Source of the DNA: Pseudomonas akapageensis
Lineage (GTDB): Bacteria > Pseudomonadota > Gammaproteobacteria > Pseudomonadales > Pseudomonadaceae
NCBI RefSeq assembly: GCF_011355085.1
Contig: NZ_VXCP01000002.1
Coordinates: 1 to 64,000 of the forward strand
Reading direction: 5' to 3'
Length of the DNA stretch: 64,000 bases
The first letter of the stretch is position 1, and each line of letters starts with the position of its first letter. Made by a program: the position numbers and the translations under genes. The notes beneath the pieces are model-generated. The model had not been told where the DNA came from, searched no databases, and saw only the letters and a program-made list of their open reading frames with translations. This document shows, piece after piece, positions 52,343 through 61,894 of the stretch.

Positions 52343-53632
52343 TTACCAGAGAGCCACGCTGTAGCTGACCAACAACCGCATCTCGTCCGCGTCGCGGGCG
52401 AAATCCGAACGGTAGCTGGCATTGCGCAGGCGCACCGCGACGTTTTTCAACGCGCCGCTTTGCACCACGTATTTGATTTCACTGTTGCGTTCCCACTCGT
52501 TGCCTGTACCGCCATTGTTCAGCTTCACATTATCGCCGCTCACATAACGGCTCATGAAGCTCAGGCCGGGAATGCCCAGGGCGACGAAGTCATAGTCGTA
52601 ACGGGCTTGCCAGGAGTGCTCGTCGGCGCCGGCGAAGTCGTTGATCTGAACGAAGTTGACCAGGTACGGGTCACTGCCATCCACATAGGGGAACGCCGTA
52701 TCGCCGGACATGTGCTGGTAGGCGGCGCTGAACTTGTGGCCACTGAGGCCATAACTGAGCATGCCGTTGAGCGAGGTGTTGTCGATGTTGCCGCCGCGCG
52801 CCTGGCCCTGGTCATCGCTGAAAGCAGCGCGCAGGTCGCTGGCGAAGGTCCCCGGGCCCAGTTTCTGCGAGGTGGTCAGACCGACGAAGTGCTGTCGGTA
52901 GACGTCGTCGAGTTGGGCGAAGTAGTAACTGCCGGTGATCTTGTCGGTGAACTTGTAGTCCAGGCCCGCGGTATCGAAATGGTTGCCGGTCGCTGTACCG
53001 AGGAAGCGGCCGTTTTTGTTGTTCAGGGCGATGTCTTCCCAGTTGGTGTCATCGCGGTCCCTGGTCTTGTCCAGGCGGCCACCGGTGAACGTCAGGTTCC
53101 TGATTTCCCTGGAGGTCAGCAGGCCACCTTCGAAGGTCTGCGGCAGGATGCGCCCGTCATTGGCCTTGAGGATGGGCAGTTCGGGAATCTGGGTGCCGAC
53201 CTTCAGCTCCGTGGCGGAAATCTTCACCTTGCCGGTCACGCCGAGCTTGGAATATTCGTCGGCTGCGCGGCCATCATCATGGGTCGGCAGCAAGCCGGTG
53301 CCGGTGCGGTCGGGGCTGGAGTCAAGCTTGACCCCGAGCATGCCCAGGGCATCGATGCCAAAGCCGACGACGCCATCGGTGTAACCCGACTCCAGGTTGA
53401 GCATGAACCCCTGGGCCCACTCGTCGCGCCTGGATTGCTGCGCGCTGGTGCCGTCACGAAAATCGCGGTTGAAGTACATGTTGCGGGTTTCGAAGGTTGC
53501 GCTGCTGTCTTCGAAGAAGGCGGCGTGGCCGAGTGGCGAGAAGCCGGCAAATGCGGCGGCGCTGGCGAGTGCTGTGGGGTGCAGACGGAAGATACGAGCA
53601 GGCGAGGTGGCCTGAGGCTGCATGGACAGCAT
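52343..53632 (-). CDS. opdH: OprD-family porin, OpdH-like
   Basis: A 429-residue outer-membrane protein of the OprD family: FFEDSSATFETRNMYFNRDFR at the start of the mature chain, RDEWAQGFMLNLESGYT, SRYDYDF-like strands and a C-terminal W (LVSYSVALW). The position directly upstream of tctCBA and divergent from tctDE is that of OpdH, the tricarboxylate-specific porin of P. aeruginosa. Confidence 0.88.
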   Translation of the reverse strand: MLSMQPQATSPARIFRLHPTALASAAAFAGFSPLGHAAFFEDSSATFETRNMYFNRDFRDGTSAQQSRRDEWAQGFMLNLESGYTDGVVGFGIDALGMLGVKLDSSPDRTGTGLLPTHDDGRAADEYSKLGVTGKVKISATELKVGTQIPELPILKANDGRILPQTFEGGLLTSREIRNLTFTGGRLDKTRDRDDTNWEDIALNNKNGRFLGTATGNHFDTAGLDYKFTDKITGSYYFAQLDDVYRQHFVGLTTSQKLGPGTFASDLRAAFSDDQGQARGGNIDNTSLNGMLSYGLSGHKFSAAYQHMSGDTAFPYVDGSDPYLVNFVQINDFAGADEHSWQARYDYDFVALGIPGLSFMSRYVSGDNVKLNNGGTGNEWERNSEIKYVVQSGALKNVAVRLRNASYRSDFARDADEMRLLVSYSVALW

Positions 53633-53855
53633 CGTTTGTGACTCCGTTATTGTTCTTATAAGTGCCGAAAACGCGTCGAGGCGTATTTCGTTATTACGGC
53701 CTGTGAGTTCGACCGTTAACCGATGCTAAGACCTGAAGCTTTCGCTAACCTTTCAAACAGCTTTCATTGTCGACATGGCTTCACAGACGCCCAAGCGCCT
53801 GTAAACTCCGCGCCAGAAATGGCCCCCCGAGAGGCCAGCGCCTTAGGAGAAGTCG

Positions 53856-54527
53856 ATGCGTGTCTTACTCGTCGAAGATCATTTGCAGTTGGCCGAAAGC
53901 ATCGCCCAGGCCTTGAAAAGTACGGGCCTGACCGTGGACGTACTGCATGATGGCGTGGCGGCCGACCTGGCCTTGAGCAGCGAGGAATATGCCGTGGTGA
54001 TCCTCGATGTGGGCCTGCCACGCATGGACGGTTTCGAAGTGCTGGCGCGCTTGCGTGCCCGCGGCAAGAACCTGCCGGTGCTGATGCTGACGGCCCGCAG
54101 CGATGTGAAGGATCGGGTCCATGGCCTGAACCTGGGGGCCGACGATTACCTGGCCAAGCCCTTCGAACTCACGGAGCTCGAGGCCCGCGTCAAGGCCCTG
54201 CTGCGCCGCAGCGTGCTGGGTGGTGAACGCCAGCAGCGTTGCGGGGTGCTGGTCTATGATCTCGACACCCGCCGATTTACCCTGGGTGATGAACTGCTGA
54301 CCCTGACCTCCCGTGAGCAGGCCGTGCTCGAAGCCTTGATTGCCCGGCCCGGGCGGGTCATGAGCAAGGAGCAATTGGCGGCCCAGGTCTTCGGTCTGGA
54401 CGAGGAGGCCAGCGCCGACGCCATCGAAATCTATGTGCATCGCCTGCGCAAGAAACTCGATGGGCACGCGGTGGCCATCGTGACCTTCAGGGGCCTGGGC
54501 TACTTGCTTGAGCATCGTGATGCTTAG
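53856..54527 (+). CDS. tctD: Response regulator TctD (OmpR family)
   Basis: A 223-residue response regulator. The receiver has D8-D9 acidic pocket residues (VEDH), phospho-acceptor in VVILDVGLPRMDGF (about D51) and LAKPFELTEL (K101). The winged-helix part has LTLTSREQAVLEALIARPGRVMSKEQL and IEIYVHRLRKKL. It activates the divergent opdH-tctCBA operon in response to tricarboxylates. It overlaps tctE. Confidence 0.92.
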   Translation: MRVLLVEDHLQLAESIAQALKSTGLTVDVLHDGVAADLALSSEEYAVVILDVGLPRMDGFEVLARLRARGKNLPVLMLTARSDVKDRVHGLNLGADDYLAKPFELTELEARVKALLRRSVLGGERQQRCGVLVYDLDTRRFTLGDELLTLTSREQAVLEALIARPGRVMSKEQLAAQVFGLDEEASADAIEIYVHRLRKKLDGHAVAIVTFRGLGYLLEHRDA

Positions 54528-55917
54528 CTCTGTGAGACATAGCGCCGGCAGCCTGCGTTGGCGCCTGTTGTGGAACCTGGTGCTACTGTTGCTGGTGCTG
54601 ATGGTGGCCAGTGGCATGAGTGCTTACTGGAACGGCCGCGAAGCCGCCGACACGGCCTATGACCGTACCTTGCTGGCCTCGGCACGGACGATCTCTGCCG
54701 GTCTGTCCCAGCGTGACGGCACGCTGAGCGCCGATGTGCCTTACATCGCGCTCGACACCTTTGCCTATGACAGCGCCGGGCGAATCTACTACCAGGTCAA
54801 CGATATCAACCAGCGGCTGATTTCCGGCTACGAGAACCTGCCGGCGCCACCGCCAGGCACGCCGCGGACCGATGATTATCCGGCCCTGGCGCGGTTCTAT
54901 GATGCCCAGTACCTGGGCCAGGACGTGCGCGTGGTCAGCCTGCTCAAGGCCGTCTCCGAGCCGAACATGAATGGCATGGCGGAAATCCGCGTGGCAGAGA
55001 CCGAAGAGGCGCGGGTGCGCATGGCGCGCAGTCTGATGACGGACACGCTGTTGCGCCTGGGCATGCTGGGTCTTGGGGCTATCTTGCTTGTGTGGTTTGC
55101 CATCAGTGCGGCGTTGCGGCCACTGGAGCGCTTGCGCACAGCGGTCGAGGATCGCCAGCCGGATGATTTGCGGCCCTTGCCGCTGGTGGAGGTGCAACGG
55201 GAACTGTCGCCGCTGGTAGGGGCCCTGAACCATTTCACCGAGCGCTTGCGTGGGCAGTTCGAACGGCAGGCGCAGTTCATCGCCGATGCTGCCCATGAAC
55301 TGCGTACCCCGCTGGCTGCGCTCAAGGCACGGGTTGAGTTGGGCCTGCGTTCACCGCAACCCGAGGTCTGGCGCGAGACCCTGGAAACCGTGGCGCAAGG
55401 CACCGACAAGATGACCCACCTGGCCAACCAACTGCTGTCGCTGGCCCGGGTCGAAAACGGTGCCCGAGCGATTGCCGAAGGCGGGGCGCAGCGACTCGAT
55501 CTCAGCCAGTTGGCCCGCGAACTGGGCATGGCCATGGCGCCGTTGGCCCATGCGCGGGGCGTGGCCCTGGCGCTGGAGGCCGAAGAACCGGTGTGGTTGC
55601 GCGGCGAGCCGACCCTGCTCAATGAGCTGCTGAGCAACCTGATCGACAATGCCCTGGCCCACACGCCAGCCGGTGGCAATGTCATTCTGCGGGTCGGCGC
55701 GCCGGCGGTGCTGGAAGTCGAAGACGACGGCCCGGGCATTCCCGCAGAGGAGCGCGAGCGGGTTTTCCAGCGTTTCTACAAGCGCCGCGCCCAGGGTACC
55801 GGACTTGGCCTGGCGATCGTCGGTGAAATCTGCCGGGCGCACCTGGCCCAGATCAGCCTGCACGAAGGTGCGCAGGCCGGATTGAAAGTGCGTGTGAGCT
55901 TTATTCCCGATCAGTGA
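54520..55917 (+). CDS. tctE: Sensor histidine kinase TctE
   Basis: A 465-residue kinase with TM1 (about 18-38), a periplasmic 2CSK_N-type sensor to about 170, TM2 (about 175-195), HAMP, and the DHp helix with FIADAAHELRTPLAALKARVEL (phospho-His). N-box NLIDNALAHTP, G1 DDGPGIP, and G2 GTGLGLAI follow. ATG 54520 overlaps the tctD stop by 8 bp. Confidence 0.92.
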   Translation: MLSSVRHSAGSLRWRLLWNLVLLLLVLMVASGMSAYWNGREAADTAYDRTLLASARTISAGLSQRDGTLSADVPYIALDTFAYDSAGRIYYQVNDINQRLISGYENLPAPPPGTPRTDDYPALARFYDAQYLGQDVRVVSLLKAVSEPNMNGMAEIRVAETEEARVRMARSLMTDTLLRLGMLGLGAILLVWFAISAALRPLERLRTAVEDRQPDDLRPLPLVEVQRELSPLVGALNHFTERLRGQFERQAQFIADAAHELRTPLAALKARVELGLRSPQPEVWRETLETVAQGTDKMTHLANQLLSLARVENGARAIAEGGAQRLDLSQLARELGMAMAPLAHARGVALALEAEEPVWLRGEPTLLNELLSNLIDNALAHTPAGGNVILRVGAPAVLEVEDDGPGIPAEERERVFQRFYKRRAQGTGLGLAIVGEICRAHLAQISLHEGAQAGLKVRVSFIPDQ

Positions 55918-56717
55918 AACATGGCCCGTGCTGCATGCAGGTCGCTGACACCAAGGGTGGACAGGTCCAGGCCCAGCTGTCGGCAGGCGGGCAGGGCGTC
56001 GAACGAACGGTTTTCATCATCGGCCTGACTGAGCAGCGAGGCGACCTGTACCACATCGACATAGTCGGCCTGGGCAGAGCGACGCTGGGCGTCCTGGGAC
56101 AGGCTGGGGACCTTGATCAGCATTTCCGGGAACTCCCAGACGCTGAGGATTTTGTCGCCTAGCAACGGGTGAATGCGCTCGATGACATGGTTCAGGCATA
56201 CCGGATCGGAGAGCAGCTCATTGTGCTCTTCGGCATAGGTGAGAATGGGCAGCACGCCAATCTGATGCACCAGGCCCGCGAGGGCCGCCTGATCCGGCTT
56301 GAGCCGGGTATAGCGCTGGCAGAGTTCGTAGCTGATCCCTGCCACTTCCAGGCTGTTGGCCCAGACCTCGCGCATTTTCTGTTCAACCACGGCCGAGCGG
56401 GCATGAAAGATCTGCTCGATGACCAGGCCGATGGCCAGATTGCAGCTGTAATTGACGCCCAGCCGGGTTATGGCGGCGTTCAGATCAGTGACTTCAAGAG
56501 TTCCACGCAACAACGGGCTGTTGACCACCTTGATCAGGCGCGCAGAAAGCGCCGCATCGCTGCCTATCACGCGGCTCAAAGTGCCGACGCCGATATCGCT
56601 GTCTTCTGCCGCCTTGCGGATTCTCAGGGCGACTTCGGGCAGTGTCGGCAGGACCAGATCATCATTGTCGATGGCCGCCAGCAACTGCGTTTGAACCATC
56701 CGGGCCAGCTCACTCAT
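55911..56717 (-). CDS. HDOD domain signalling protein
   Basis: A 268-residue protein that is almost entirely an HDOD domain (LPTLPEVALRIRKAAEDSDIGVGTLSRVIGSDAALSARLIKVVNSPLLRG; LAGLVHQIGVLPIL). HDOD proteins are HD-fold relatives without the full catalytic HD pair and act as signalling or phosphatase-recruiting modules. It is convergent with tctE (7-bp overlap) and shares its direction with ygfZ. Confidence 0.88.
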   Translation of the reverse strand: MSELARMVQTQLLAAIDNDDLVLPTLPEVALRIRKAAEDSDIGVGTLSRVIGSDAALSARLIKVVNSPLLRGTLEVTDLNAAITRLGVNYSCNLAIGLVIEQIFHARSAVVEQKMREVWANSLEVAGISYELCQRYTRLKPDQAALAGLVHQIGVLPILTYAEEHNELLSDPVCLNHVIERIHPLLGDKILSVWEFPEMLIKVPSLSQDAQRRSAQADYVDVVQVASLLSQADDENRSFDALPACRQLGLDLSTLGVSDLHAARAMFH

Positions 56718-56791
56718 CTGTGTTCTCTAAAGCGTTGTCACGGAGCAAACGTCAACGAGCAGGCTCGTCGACGCTTGGAGAGGGGATTTGC

Positions 56792-57736
56792 TCAGCGCTG
56801 GATTTCGCGGTCGCGGTCCAGTTCGTAGGGGAGATCGAGCAAGGATGCGCGCGGGCCTTCCAAGCTGTCCAGATGCAGGATGCCATTGTCCACGGCCTCG
56901 GCCTGCAGCACCGCCAGCAACTCGATGCGGCCTGCAGCGCTGGCGGCAGCCAGAACGACTTCGCCAATCGAACTGGCATGGATCGGTGAGAATACCGGGG
57001 TGCCAGGTTCGGGCAAGTCACTGCCTTCCAGCTCAAGACGATACTGGCGGCGCTTGAGTTTGCCCAGGTACTGCATGCGCGCGACGATTTCCTGGCCGGT
57101 GTAGCAACCCTTCTTGAAGCTTACGCCGCCCACTGCCTGCAAATTGAGCATTTGCGGGATGAACAGTTCGCGGGTCTGGGCCATGACCTGGCCAATACCG
57201 GCGCGAATCTGGCCCAGCAGCCAGGCATTGAGGTCGCCCTCGGGCAGCTGTGCGGCAAGCTTGGCTTGAACGCTCGGTGCCTGCTCGGCCGGCACCCAGA
57301 GTTCGGCGCGGCTGGGGGAAACGCGAACAGCGATCAGGCCGTTGGCGTTAACCTGCGCGTTGACCTCTGGTGGCAGCTCCAGGCCGAGACTGGCCAGTGC
57401 GCCATCGCCCTGGCTCAAGCCAAAGCGAACCCAGGCAGCGCTCTCATCGGTCAACTTCGACTTGGAAAACACGGCGTATTTCTTCAAGTCCGCCAGCTGT
57501 GGCTCGACCAGATCACGGGCCATGGCCAGCAGGCAGCCATCGCCTTCGAGCAACAGTCTGAAACTCGATTGCATGCGGCCTTTCTGGGTGCAGCGGGCGC
57601 CCAGGGTGGCGGTATGCTCATTGACGTAATTGAGGTTGCAGGTCAACTGGCCTTGCAGGAATTTGCCGGCATCCGAGCCGCGGACGGCGAGGACGCCTTC
57701 GTGGGATAGCGTGCAGAAAAAAGCTGAATCGGCCAT
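56792..57736 (-). CDS. ygfZ: Folate-binding Fe-S cluster repair protein YgfZ
   Basis: A 314-residue protein of the aminomethyltransferase fold with the YgfZ signature GVSFKKGCYTGQEIVARMQYLGKLKRR (conserved Cys). It supports assembly or repair of Fe-S proteins using tetrahydrofolate. It is divergent from sdhE, as in other gammaproteobacteria. Confidence 0.92.
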   Translation of the reverse strand: MADSAFFCTLSHEGVLAVRGSDAGKFLQGQLTCNLNYVNEHTATLGARCTQKGRMQSSFRLLLEGDGCLLAMARDLVEPQLADLKKYAVFSKSKLTDESAAWVRFGLSQGDGALASLGLELPPEVNAQVNANGLIAVRVSPSRAELWVPAEQAPSVQAKLAAQLPEGDLNAWLLGQIRAGIGQVMAQTRELFIPQMLNLQAVGGVSFKKGCYTGQEIVARMQYLGKLKRRQYRLELEGSDLPEPGTPVFSPIHASSIGEVVLAAASAAGRIELLAVLQAEAVDNGILHLDSLEGPRASLLDLPYELDRDREIQR

Positions 57737-57874
57737 TGGTCATCGCAAGGTAGAAAAGACTGGGCTCCATCATAGAGCGCTGCCGGGAAAATAGGTAGTT
57801 GGGCAAGCCGACCATCGAGAAGTGCTCCGGGCGGCTGGCCCCTGTATACTGGCGGCCTATTTGAGGAGAGCTCC

Positions 57875-58129
57875 ATGGTCGAAGATGTTGAACTCAACCG
57901 GCTCTACTGGCATAGCCGTCGCGGCATGCTCGAGCTGGATGTGCTGCTGGTCCCCTTTGTCAAAGAGGTCTACCCGCACCTGAACGAAGTGGACCGCGAG
58001 TGCTATCGCAATCTGCTCGAATGCGAAGACCAGGACATGTTCGGCTGGTTCATGGAACGTACCGAGTCCGAAGACCCTGAGCTGCAGCGCATGGTGCGCA
58101 TGATCCTGGATCGTGTCCAGCCCAAGTGA
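57875..58129 (+). CDS. sdhE: Succinate dehydrogenase assembly factor SdhE
   Basis: An 84-residue protein with the RGMLELD motif (residues 16-22; RGxxE) that is needed for covalent FAD attachment to SdhA and FrdA. Helical throughout, with [19 protein letters not shown] precedes the ATG. It overlaps the next gene by 17 bp. Confidence 0.93.
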   Translation: MVEDVELNRLYWHSRRGMLELDVLLVPFVKEVYPHLNEVDRECYRNLLECEDQDMFGWFMERTESEDPELQRMVRMILDRVQPK

Positions 58130-58565
58130 AGGCTTCGAATGCCGCTGGCGGGCCTCCGGGTACTTGCTGGCGGCTTACCTGATCGGCCAGCTGCTCGCGC
58201 TGGTATCACTGGTCCTGCTTGAGATACCCCTGTGGCTGAGCCTGGCTGGCATCGTCCTGTGCCTGGCCCATGCTGCCTGGTCACTGCCGCGTTACATCCT
58301 GTTGAATCATCCCCAGGCGGTTACGGGATTGCGTCGTGACGCCTCGGGCTGGCAGTTGTGGCGCGACGCCTGCGGCTGGCAGCCTGTTCAGTTGCAGCGT
58401 GACAGCCTGGCATTGCCCGGGCTGGTCGTGCTGCGTTTTCGCTGGGCAGGCCGGCGCTGGGTGCACGGCCTGTGCATTCCTGCTGACGCGCTGGAGCCGG
58501 TGCAGCACCGGCGCCTGCGCTTGCGCCTGAAATTCAGTCGACGTAGGTGGGCGGCGCCAGAATAG
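58113..58565 (+). CDS. YgfX-like membrane protein
   Basis: A 150-residue protein with two adjacent N-terminal helices (about 15-36 and 38-58), followed by a small beta-rich domain ([36 protein letters not shown]). This is the usual plan of YgfX, the partner encoded after sdhE. GTG 58113 lies inside sdhE. The 3' end overlaps the convergent nadB by 32 bp. Confidence 0.8.
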   Translation: MSSPSEGFECRWRASGYLLAAYLIGQLLALVSLVLLEIPLWLSLAGIVLCLAHAAWSLPRYILLNHPQAVTGLRRDASGWQLWRDACGWQPVQLQRDSLALPGLVVLRFRWAGRRWVHGLCIPADALEPVQHRRLRLRLKFSRRRWAAPE

Positions 58566-60150
58566 TGTCCAGGGCCTCGGGTAGCAGCTCAGGGTAGTCG
58601 AGGGTGTAGTGCAGGCCGCGACTTTCCTTGCGCTGCATGGCCGACCGGATCATCAGTTCGGCCACCTGGGCCAGATTGCGCAGCTCGATGAGGTCGCGAC
58701 TGACCTTGTAGTTGCTGTAGAACTCGTCGATTTCGTCCAGCAACAGGCGGACCCGATGCTCGGCCCGTTGCAGGCGCTTGTTGGTGCGCACGATGCCCAC
58801 GTAGTCCCACATGAAACGCCGCAATTCGTCCCAGTTGTGCGCGATGATCACGTCTTCGTCCGAGTCGGTAACCTGACTGGCATCCCAGCCGGGCAGTTGT
58901 TCGGGCATGGGCATGTCGCCCAGCTTGGCAATGATGTCGTTGGCAGCCGAGCGGCCATAGACGAAACATTCGAGCAGTGAGTTGCTGGCCATGCGGTTGG
59001 CGCCGTGCAGGCCGGTAAAGCTGGTTTCACCGATGGCATAGAGCCCGGGCACGTCGGTCAGGCCGTGCTGGTCGACCAGCACGCCGCCACAGGTGTAGTG
59101 GGCAGCCGGCACCACCGGGATCGGTTGCTGGGTGATGTCGATGCCAAACTTCAGACAGCGCTCGTAGACCGTCGGGAAGTGGCTTTTGATGAAGTCAGCG
59201 GGTTTATGGCTGATGTCCAGGTAGACGCAATCCACACCCAGGCGCTTCATCTCATGGTCGATTGCCCTGGCCACGATGTCCCTGGGTGCCAATTCCTCGC
59301 GCGGGTCGAATCGCGGCATGAAGCGTTCACCATTGGGCAACTTGAGCAGGCCACCCTCGCCGCGAATGGCTTCGGTAATCAGGAAACTCTTGGCCTGCGG
59401 GTGATACAGGCAGGTCGGGTGGAACTGGTTGAACTCCAGGTTCGCGACCCGGCAACCGGCGCGCCAGGCCATGGCGATGCCATCACCGCAGGCACCGTCC
59501 GGGTTGCTGGTATAGAGGTAGACCTTGGCCGCGCCGCCGGTGGCCAGCACGGTAAAGCGTGCGCCGAAGGTATCGACTTCGCCGGTTGCGCGGTTGAGCA
59601 CGTAGGCGCCCAGGCAGCGGTCCTGCTCCAGGCCTTGCCGACGTGCGGTGATCAGGTCCACAGCCACGCGCTGTTCCAGCAGCTCGATATTGGGACGCTT
59701 GCGCGCCTGGGCCAGCAGGGTGGTGAATATCGCCGCACCAGTTGCATCGGCAGCATGAATGATGCGCCGATGGCTGTGACCGCCTTCGCGGGTCAGGTGA
59801 AATTCGAAACCGCCATCGTCGGCGCTGGCGCTGTCATCCCGGGTAAAGGGCACGCCCTGATCGATCAGCCACTGGATCGACTCGCGACTGTGCTCAACAG
59901 TAAAGCGCACGGCATCTTCGTGGCACAGGCCGCCACCGGCATTGAGCGTGTCTTCGACATGGGACTGCACGGTGTCGGCGTCATCGAGCACCGCCGCCAC
60001 GCCGCCCTGGGCCCAGAAAGTCGAGCCATTGGACAGGTCGCCCTTGCTCAATACGGCAATGCGCAGGTGACCAGGCAGGCTCAGGGCCAGGCTCAGGCCG
60101 GCCGCGCCGCTGCCAATCACGAGTACATCATGTTGATATTGTTGGCTCAT
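58534..60150 (-). CDS. nadB: L-aspartate oxidase
   Basis: A 538-residue flavoenzyme. FAD-binding [11 protein letters not shown] is at 13-23, the active-site block is [27 protein letters not shown], and the C-terminal helical domain has [31 protein letters not shown]. It oxidises L-aspartate to iminoaspartate in NAD synthesis. It is divergent from algU, with a 529-bp intergenic region between them. Confidence 0.95.
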   Translation of the reverse strand: MSQQYQHDVLVIGSGAAGLSLALSLPGHLRIAVLSKGDLSNGSTFWAQGGVAAVLDDADTVQSHVEDTLNAGGGLCHEDAVRFTVEHSRESIQWLIDQGVPFTRDDSASADDGGFEFHLTREGGHSHRRIIHAADATGAAIFTTLLAQARKRPNIELLEQRVAVDLITARRQGLEQDRCLGAYVLNRATGEVDTFGARFTVLATGGAAKVYLYTSNPDGACGDGIAMAWRAGCRVANLEFNQFHPTCLYHPQAKSFLITEAIRGEGGLLKLPNGERFMPRFDPREELAPRDIVARAIDHEMKRLGVDCVYLDISHKPADFIKSHFPTVYERCLKFGIDITQQPIPVVPAAHYTCGGVLVDQHGLTDVPGLYAIGETSFTGLHGANRMASNSLLECFVYGRSAANDIIAKLGDMPMPEQLPGWDASQVTDSDEDVIIAHNWDELRRFMWDYVGIVRTNKRLQRAEHRVRLLLDEIDEFYSNYKVSRDLIELRNLAQVAELMIRSAMQRKESRGLHYTLDYPELLPEALDTILAPPTYVD

Positions 60151-60679
60151 TTCCGGATTCCGCGCAAAGCGACCTTGCAGGCATGTCTGTCGGGTTCAGC
60201 CCCCTAGTATATAGAGGGGGGGATCGGCACAATAGCTGAGCCTTTATGGCATTGTGGAACTATTGTGAAGTGTATCGGGCAGCCTTTATAGCAGTCAGGC
60301 GGTGAGGTTTGCTACGCAAACCCGCGCCTTGTTGCGGTTTCGCCTGTGAAACAGATGCCGTTTCGCCCAGTGTTTCCGGGTAGTCGCTGTGGTGTATGGG
60401 AACTTTCTATAGGGCCCGGGTATCCATAGCAGGTTGCCCCGCATAAAAGGTGCAGCGTCGGTGTGAGGCAGAGCTGAGGTCCTGGCCCTGCTGGCGGACT
60501 CGACGACCAGATTATTGACGCAGCCGGCCAAGACCGTGCGGCGTTTTTCGTGCAGGTGAAATGCAGGCCTGCAGGAAACTTGCTTGGAGGGGAGAACTTT
60601 TGCGAAAAGCCCGAGTCTATGTTTGCAAGCCTGATCGATGGCTGTTGCAACGCTCCTTCAAGAACAACGAGGAGTGTTC
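60151..60679. other. 529-bp intergenic region between nadB and algU
   Basis: It holds the nadB leader on the left, including CCCCTAGTATATAGAGGGG (60202-60220), a short palindrome with a -10-like centre. The algU promoter lies on the right. Between about 60240 and 60560 I see no gene or clear signal. Confidence 0.5.
60594..60620 (+). promoter_or_regulatory. AlgU (sigma-22) dependent promoter of algU
   Basis: GAACTT at 60594-60599, a 16-base spacer, then TCTAT at 60616-60620. This matches the AlgU/RpoE consensus GAACTT-N16/17-TCTnn and fits autoregulation of the operon. The algU start is 60 bp downstream. Confidence 0.8.
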
Positions 60680-61261
60680 ATGCTAACCCAGGAAGAGGAT
60701 CAGCAGCTTGTCGAGCGCGTCCAACGCGGCGACAGGCGAGCGTTTGATCTGTTGGTGCTCAAGTATCAGCACAAGATTCTCGGGTTGATCGTGCGGTTCG
60801 TGCACGACACCCATGAAGCCCAGGATGTGGCGCAGGAAGCCTTTATCAAAGCTTACCGGGCGTTGGGTAATTTTCGCGGCGACAGTGCGTTTTATACCTG
60901 GCTGTACCGCATCGCCATTAATACGGCGAAAAACTATCTGGTGTCCCGTGGCAGACGGCCACCTGATAGCGATGTGAGTTCTGAAGATGCGGAGTTCTAT
61001 GATGGCGATCATGGCCTCAAGGATCTCGAGTCACCGGAGCGTGCGTTGTTGCGCGATGAGATCGAAGGCACTGTCCATCGGACCATCCAGCAACTGCCAG
61101 AAGATTTGCGTACGGCCTTAACTTTACGTGAATTTGATGGTCTGAGTTATGAGGACATTGCGAGTGTGATGCAGTGTCCGGTAGGTACCGTGCGCTCTCG
61201 AATTTTCCGCGCTCGGGAGGCCATTGATAAAGCCCTGCAGCCGTTGTTGCAGGAACACTGA
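60680..61261 (+). CDS. algU: ECF sigma factor AlgU (RpoE/AlgT)
   Basis: A 193-residue ECF sigma factor. Region 2 has FDLLVLKYQHKILGLIVRFVHD and AQDVAQEAFIKAYRALGNFRG, and region 4 has LREFDGLSYEDIASVMQCPVGTVRSRIFRAREAIDKAL. It controls envelope stress and alginate genes. GAGGAG lies before ATG 60680; the longer upstream frame is rejected. It is followed by its anti-sigma factor. Confidence 0.97.
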   Translation: MLTQEEDQQLVERVQRGDRRAFDLLVLKYQHKILGLIVRFVHDTHEAQDVAQEAFIKAYRALGNFRGDSAFYTWLYRIAINTAKNYLVSRGRRPPDSDVSSEDAEFYDGDHGLKDLESPERALLRDEIEGTVHRTIQQLPEDLRTALTLREFDGLSYEDIASVMQCPVGTVRSRIFRAREAIDKALQPLLQEH

Positions 61262-61292
61262 GACAGCGGCGACAGCCAAGAGAGGAACCGCC

Positions 61293-61886
61293 ATGAGTCG
61301 TGAAGCCCTGCAGGAATCGCTGTCCGCGGTGATGGATAACGAAGCGGACGAACTGGAATTACGTCGGGTACTGAGTGCCGTCGACGATTCTGAAACCCGT
61401 GCCACCTGGTCGCGTTATCAGGTTGCCCGTGCAGCGATGCACAAAGAATTGCTGTTGCCGCAGCTGGATATCGCGGCCGCAGTCTCGGCGGCATTGGCGG
61501 ACGAAGCAGCACCGGTCAAGGCTTCTCGTGGTCCCTGGCGCAGCCTGGGCCGCCTCGCGGTCGCAGCTTCGGTGACGGTTGCCGTGCTGGCCGGCGTGCG
61601 TCTGTACAACCAGGATGAAATCTCCGGCGTGCAACTCGCGGCGCAGCAATCGGCCCAACAAGGCGTGGCTGTACCACAAGTTCAAGGCCCCGCCGTTCTG
61701 GCAGGCTATAGTGAAAGTTCCGAGCAAGCGACCGGCCCGATGGCCAACGGCGTTCTGCAAGGTCAGGCCGGCTGGGACAACCAGCGTTTGCCTGGCTACT
61801 TGCGCCAGCACGCCCAGGAAGCTGCTCTTAAAGGCACCGAAAGCGCACTGCCATACGCACGCGCCGCCAGCCTGGAAAATCGCTAA
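61293..61886 (+). CDS. mucA: Anti-sigma factor MucA
   Basis: A 197-residue single-pass inner-membrane protein. The cytoplasmic sigma-binding part (SAVMDNEADELELRRVLSA, TWSRYQVARAAMH) is followed by a membrane helix at about 86-104 and a periplasmic tail. The frame is intact, so no mucoid-type truncation is present. The frame and the C-terminal end (ALPYARAASLENR) agree with a wild-type regulator cleaved by AlgW and MucP. Confidence 0.95.
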   Translation: MSREALQESLSAVMDNEADELELRRVLSAVDDSETRATWSRYQVARAAMHKELLLPQLDIAAAVSAALADEAAPVKASRGPWRSLGRLAVAASVTVAVLAGVRLYNQDEISGVQLAAQQSAQQGVAVPQVQGPAVLAGYSESSEQATGPMANGVLQGQAGWDNQRLPGYLRQHAQEAALKGTESALPYARAASLENR

Positions 61887-61894
61887 GGAGGACC

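Noticed and set aside
60400..60405. A second GAACTT upstream of algU as another AlgU promoter
   Set aside because: No acceptable TCTnn element lies 16-17 bp downstream.
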